In this document: positions 61,066 through 64,000 of the stretch, one piece after another
Layout: every line of letters begins with the position of its first letter
Numbering within the stretch: position 1 is the first letter of the stretch
Assembly: GCF_009805705.1 (NCBI RefSeq)
Contig: NZ_VSMB01000005.1
Span: 62,001-126,000, forward strand
Length of the DNA: 64,000 nucleotides
From: Ruania rhizosphaerae
GTDB taxonomy: Bacteria > Actinomycetota > Actinomycetes > Actinomycetales > Beutenbergiaceae
Reading direction: 5' to 3'
Made by a program: the position numbers and the translations under genes
The notes under the pieces: model-generated
What the model was told of the DNA's origin: nothing
Database searches by the model: none
What the model saw: only the letters and a program-made list of their open reading frames with translations

Positions 61066-62544
61066 ATGAGCACCTCTTCCACGAGCGCCGAGACGGCGAC
61101 TGGCCCGCTGGACCGGTTTTTCAAGATCACCGCACGTGGCTCGACGCTCGGGCGGGAGATCCGAGGCGGGCTCGTCACCTTCTTCGCGATGAGTTACATC
61201 ATCGTGCTGAATCCGCTGATCATCGGTACCGTCGCCGATGGTTCCGGGGCATTCATCGGAGGTGACGAAGGACTCGCCGTGGCGCGGGTGGCGGCCGCCA
61301 CAGCGCTCGTGGCCGGGGTGATGAGCATCCTCATGGGCCTGGTGGCGAACTTCCCGCTGGCGCTGGCGGCAGGGCTGGGTCTGAACGCTGTGGTGGCGTT
61401 CTCGATCGCGGTCCTGCCGGAGATGACCTGGGCGGACGCGATGGGGCTGGTGGTGATCGAGGGGCTGATCATCCTGCTGCTCGTGCTGACCGGCTTCCGT
61501 GAGGCGGTGTTCCGGGCCGTGCCGAGAGAATTGCGCACGGCGATCAGCGTGGGGATCGGGCTGTTCATCGCCTTCATCGGGCTGGTGGACGCCGGCATCG
61601 TGCGCATCCCGGTTTCCCTCGCCACCCCCGTGGAGATGGGAGTGGCGGGCTCGCTCGCGGGGTGGCCCGCACTGGTGTTCGTGGTCGGCCTGCTGCTGGC
61701 GATCGTGCTCCACCTGCGCAAGGTGCGTGGTGCACTGCTGATCGCGATCGTCGCCGGGACCGTGCTGGCCGTGGTGATCGAGGCGATCGCGCATGTGGGT
61801 GGATCGGTGAACGCTGATGGTTCACCCAATCCCACGGGATGGCGTCTGAACAGCCCGGAGCTGCCGGAGACCTGGGTGCGCCTGCCTGACTTCTCGTTGC
61901 TGGGTCAGTTCTCGCTGCTCGGTTCCTTCGAGAAGGTCAGTGCCGTGACGGTGGTGCTGCTGGTGTTCTCGCTGCTGCTGGCCGACTTCTTCGACACCAT
62001 GGGCACGATGGTGGCCGTGGGTAGTGAGGGCAGGCTCCTCGACTCCGAGGGGCACCCGTACGGAACCCGGCGGATCCTGGTGGTGGACTCCCTGGCGGCT
62101 GTGGCCGGTGGGGCAGGGTCGGTCTCGTCCAACACCTCCTACATCGAGTCCGCTGCCGGTGTGGGTGATGGGGCCCGCACCGGGTTGGCGTCGGTGGTGA
62201 CCGGGGTGGCCTTCCTGCTGGCGACCTTCTTGGCCCCGGTGGTGGACATGGTGCCCTACGAGGCCGCCACCCCTGCGCTGGTGGTCGTCGGGTTCCTGAT
62301 GATGACGCAGGTGAGCGGTATCGACTGGAAGAACGCCGAGGTGGCGATCCCGGCGTTCCTGACGATCGTGCTGATGCCCTTCACGTACTCGATCACGGCG
62401 GGGATGGGTGCTGGTTTCATCACCTACGTCGTGATCAAGGTGGCGCTCGGGAAGGCGCGTGCGGTGCACCCGCTGATGTGGGTGACCGCGATGTTGTTCG
62501 TCCTCTACTTCGTGCGGGGTCCGTTGCAGTCGTTGGCGGGCTGA
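61066..62544 (+). CDS. NCS2 family purine/xanthine permease (AzgA-like)
   Basis: The product is 492 residues with about 12 helices. LVTFFAMSYIIVLNPLIIG and VAANFPLALAAGLGLNAVVAF-type segments near the N-terminus and the FFDTMGTMVAVG/NTSYIESAAGVG blocks mid-protein identify the AzgA (adenine/guanine/hypoxanthine) branch. It imports purines with protons. Divergent from DUF2530. Confidence 0.93.
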   Translation: MSTSSTSAETATGPLDRFFKITARGSTLGREIRGGLVTFFAMSYIIVLNPLIIGTVADGSGAFIGGDEGLAVARVAAATALVAGVMSILMGLVANFPLALAAGLGLNAVVAFSIAVLPEMTWADAMGLVVIEGLIILLLVLTGFREAVFRAVPRELRTAISVGIGLFIAFIGLVDAGIVRIPVSLATPVEMGVAGSLAGWPALVFVVGLLLAIVLHLRKVRGALLIAIVAGTVLAVVIEAIAHVGGSVNADGSPNPTGWRLNSPELPETWVRLPDFSLLGQFSLLGSFEKVSAVTVVLLVFSLLLADFFDTMGTMVAVGSEGRLLDSEGHPYGTRRILVVDSLAAVAGGAGSVSSNTSYIESAAGVGDGARTGLASVVTGVAFLLATFLAPVVDMVPYEAATPALVVVGFLMMTQVSGIDWKNAEVAIPAFLTIVLMPFTYSITAGMGAGFITYVVIKVALGKARAVHPLMWVTAMLFVLYFVRGPLQSLAG

Positions 62545-62554
62545 GTGGGTGGGT

Positions 62555-62605
62555 GGCTGGGTGAGGTGGCCGGCTGGGTGAGGTGCGCGGCTGGGTGAGG
62601 TGCGC
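62555..62605. repeat. Three 17-bp tandem repeats after NCS2
   Basis: GGCTGGGTGAGGTGGCC at 62555-62571, then GGCTGGGTGAGGTGCGC at 62572-62588 and 62589-62605. Like the array at 59737-59787 it is a triplicated 17-mer ending a gene, with a common GGGTGAGG core. Confidence 0.85.
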
Positions 62606-62625
62606 GCTCGGTGAACTGCCGGACC

Positions 62626-62685
62626 CACGAGGGCGGCCTGAGTGTCGCTCCCGGCCCGAGGAACCACACTCAGGCCGCCCTCGTG
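62626..62685. terminator. Hairpin with perfect 20-bp arms and 20-base loop
   Basis: Arms 62626-62645 and 62666-62685 are exactly complementary. It lies 82 bases after the NCS2 stop and may terminate it, but the large loop and lack of a T-run make this uncertain. It is the third long, near-perfect palindrome of the window. Confidence 0.6.
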
Positions 62686-63188
62686 CGCTTTCGAGCCCGG
62701 ACTGGGCCGGCTCAAGCCGGGTGTGCGTCATGGACGTCGGTCTTCTGCGTTCTGGCAGGTAGGGCAGTCTCTGGTCTGCGGCCAACAACCAGATGGTCCT
62801 CGTTCAGATGGTCCTCGTTCGCCTGGCGTGCTCTCTCGCGCAAACCTGACCAACTCGCCCGACCGGCCCGTGTGTCGCGATACTGACCAGGCAGGCCCTG
62901 TGCCGTGGACTCGGTGTGTCACGTACACCGGATACACGGCGTCAGGAGAAGTGCTGATCGCGACCTCGCGGTGGACGCTGCCGGTGCTCAGGTTCCGGTG
63001 GTGCAGTTCGGTGCTGGTCAGCGCCGAACGTGCGTGGTCTGGTTGCGCCACCACCAACCTGACGCACTCAGTCCTGACCGGGGAATGTCACACCCTCGCG
63101 AGACGATGTGGTCATGACATCGAGCGAACCGGACAGCGGCCCGGACCAGGGGTTGCCAGACACCCTGCGCTCGCCTAGAATAGAACGC

Positions 63189-64000
63189 ATGTTCGACAGA
63201 CGAGCGGTAGGCGAGGGCGCACGCGGCCCTGATGAGGCGTCGGTCGGCGCATCAGGGTCCGGTCGCTCGTCGATGCCGGTCACCGCTACGGTCTCGGCCG
63301 CTTCGCTGGAGGCACGGTGCCGCGAGATGGCGGCGGAGCACGAGCGGTTGCCGCTCGCCGAGCAACTCGCTGTGCAACTCCCTGGTGGAGCGTTGATGGA
63401 CCGGCTCGCGCTTCTGGATCTGGAGCAGGCCGACGATGCGGTTCTCGTAGAGGCAGTGGCCGCGGCTCGCCGGGTTGAGGCGCATGTGCAGGAGATCGCG
63501 CTCCGGGCTGCGGCAGAACTGGCTGATCGCCCCTCGATGAACCCGGAGGACTTCGACGAGCACACGCATGGGGCGAGCGAGGTGGTCGGTGATGAGCTCG
63601 CGCTGCGCTTGTGCAGCACCAAGCGGGAGGGGCATCGGCTGGTGCGGCGTGGCAGGTCGCTCCTGCGCACGCTGGAACGGACAGGTCTGGCGCTGAAGTG
63701 CGGCTGGATCGACCTTCAGCGAGCGGCAGTGATCGCCGACGGGCTCGAAGGCGTGCCCTGGCAGGTGGCAGTGGCCGTCGAAGATGCCGTGATCGAGCGA
63801 GCCCCCCGCCGCACCGTGGCCCAGTTGCGATCCGACGTGGCGAAGGCGCTGATCGCGGTGGATCCGGCTGAGGCTGAGGCGCGTGCGCAGGAGCGGCGTG
63901 CGGATCGGCACGTCAGCAGGCCACGGGCCCTTCCTGACGGCGTCGCCTCGATGCGTATGGAAGGTCCGGTTGCCGAGGTGCTTGCCTTGGACGTCGCCTT
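63189..64000 (+). CDS. DUF222 (13E12 repeat) HNH endonuclease family protein, 3' truncated
   Basis: The frame opens at ATG 63189 and stays open to the window edge (270 codons). It has a helical DUF222-type domain: LALLDLEQADDAVLVEAVAAARR, ALRAAAELADRP, then GDELALRLCSTKREGHRLV and GLALKCGWIDLQRAAVIADGL. This is the 13E12 pattern of mycobacterial and other actinobacterial proteins, which usually end in an HNH nuclease; that part would lie beyond 64000. These genes are often multicopy and their activity is not well established. Confidence 0.85.
   Translation, partial: MFDRRAVGEGARGPDEASVGASGSGRSSMPVTATVSAASLEARCREMAAEHERLPLAEQLAVQLPGGALMDRLALLDLEQADDAVLVEAVAAARRVEAHVQEIALRAAAELADRPSMNPEDFDEHTHGASEVVGDELALRLCSTKREGHRLVRRGRSLLRTLERTGLALKCGWIDLQRAAVIADGLEGVPWQVAVAVEDAVIERAPRRTVAQLRSDVAKALIAVDPAEAEARAQERRADRHVSRPRALPDGVASMRMEGPVAEVLALDVA

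Larger units (their letters stand above)
62545..63188. other. Intergenic region with repeats, no convincing gene
   Basis: 644 bases between the NCS2 stop and the 13E12/HNH start. It holds three 17-bp tandem repeats (62555-62605), a 20-bp-arm hairpin (62626-62685) and a two-copy 15-bp tandem repeat AGATGGTCCTCGTTC (62791-62820). The open frames on either strand have no start context or recognisable domain. I see no tRNA or other RNA gene. Confidence 0.7.

Noticed and set aside
62642-63178. Open frames of 100-180 codons on both strands in the intergenic region.
   Set aside because: No ribosome site, no recognisable domain, and they run through hairpins and tandem repeats.

Overview
The window is high-GC, almost gap-free DNA with short overlapping operons and GTG/ATGA start junctions. 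It looks like the chromosome of a free-living, Gram-positive actinobacterium. Lineage markers include DUF3027 beside an extended cold-shock protein, a DUF2530/NCS2 permease pair, an acVLRF1-type peptidyl-tRNA hydrolase, an XPB-type helicase with its helicase-associated partner, a CIRCE-controlled groEL without groES, a 13E12/DUF222 HNH protein and an LPXTG 'choice-of-anchor G' surface protein. I infer Micrococcales, perhaps near Ruania/Beutenbergia; this placement is inference from gene content only.

Layout. 1-6.1 kb: the end of a sortase-anchored surface protein with a duplicated Ala/Asp/Ser-rich stalk, a DUF5819/HTTM membrane pair and a CrtI-like FAD oxidoreductase. 6.2-8.2 kb: a long palindrome, then a promoter with two CIRCE operators driving groEL. 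8.3-10.6 kb (minus): two paralogous HD-type phosphohydrolase genes flank an orphan WXG100 gene; one paralog has lost the HD aspartate.

10.8-24.0 kb is a molybdenum region. moaB-moaE-moaA plus an uncharacterised nucleotidyltransferase-like gene run forward. moeB(rhodanese)-moeA-moaC-mobA-DUF6457-moaD run in reverse. A TOBE regulator plus modABC import molybdate. Together they cover most of molybdopterin synthesis, sulfur activation, Mo insertion and nucleotide attachment. A HEPN-like protein with a tiny overlapping partner sits between the moco genes and modABC.

24-32.8 kb: a Uma2 nuclease, an OmpR/histidine-kinase pair, a NYN nuclease, PspA plus a TPM-domain membrane protein (envelope stress), a glutamine amidotransferase and an esterase-like hydrolase. 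32.9-39.5 kb: an alpha-mannoside-type utilisation operon comprising an ABC binding protein, two permeases, a LacI regulator fused to a PmoA/DUF6807 domain, and a GH125 alpha-mannosidase. LacI-type operators lie in its promoter. 39.6-42.7 kb: a YqeB-like membrane protein with a TetR regulator, then a toxin-antitoxin-like HTH/nucleotidyltransferase pair whose nucleotidyltransferase is frameshifted. Beyond it lies a second, truncated copy of the tetR 3' end.

42.7-50.4 kb: housekeeping genes (XPB helicase, helicase-associated protein, cold-shock protein, DUF3027), a 58-residue secreted peptide, an MFS transporter and acVLRF1. 50.4-59.7 kb: a fucoside-type locus with a ROK repressor divergent from GH29 alpha-L-fucosidase, an ABC importer, an M81/MlrC-type metallopeptidase, a ROK kinase and an unknown protein. 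59.8-64 kb: a 2-hydroxyacid dehydrogenase, DUF2530, an NCS2 purine permease, a 644-bp intergenic region with arrays and a 20-bp-arm hairpin, and the start of a 13E12/HNH gene cut by the window edge.

The points most worth a second look are the HEPN/small-protein pair, the LacI-PmoA fusion beside GH125, the TA-like island bounded by duplicated tetR sequence, the dispersed palindromes, and the small secreted peptide. No rRNA, tRNA, CRISPR array or transposase was seen.
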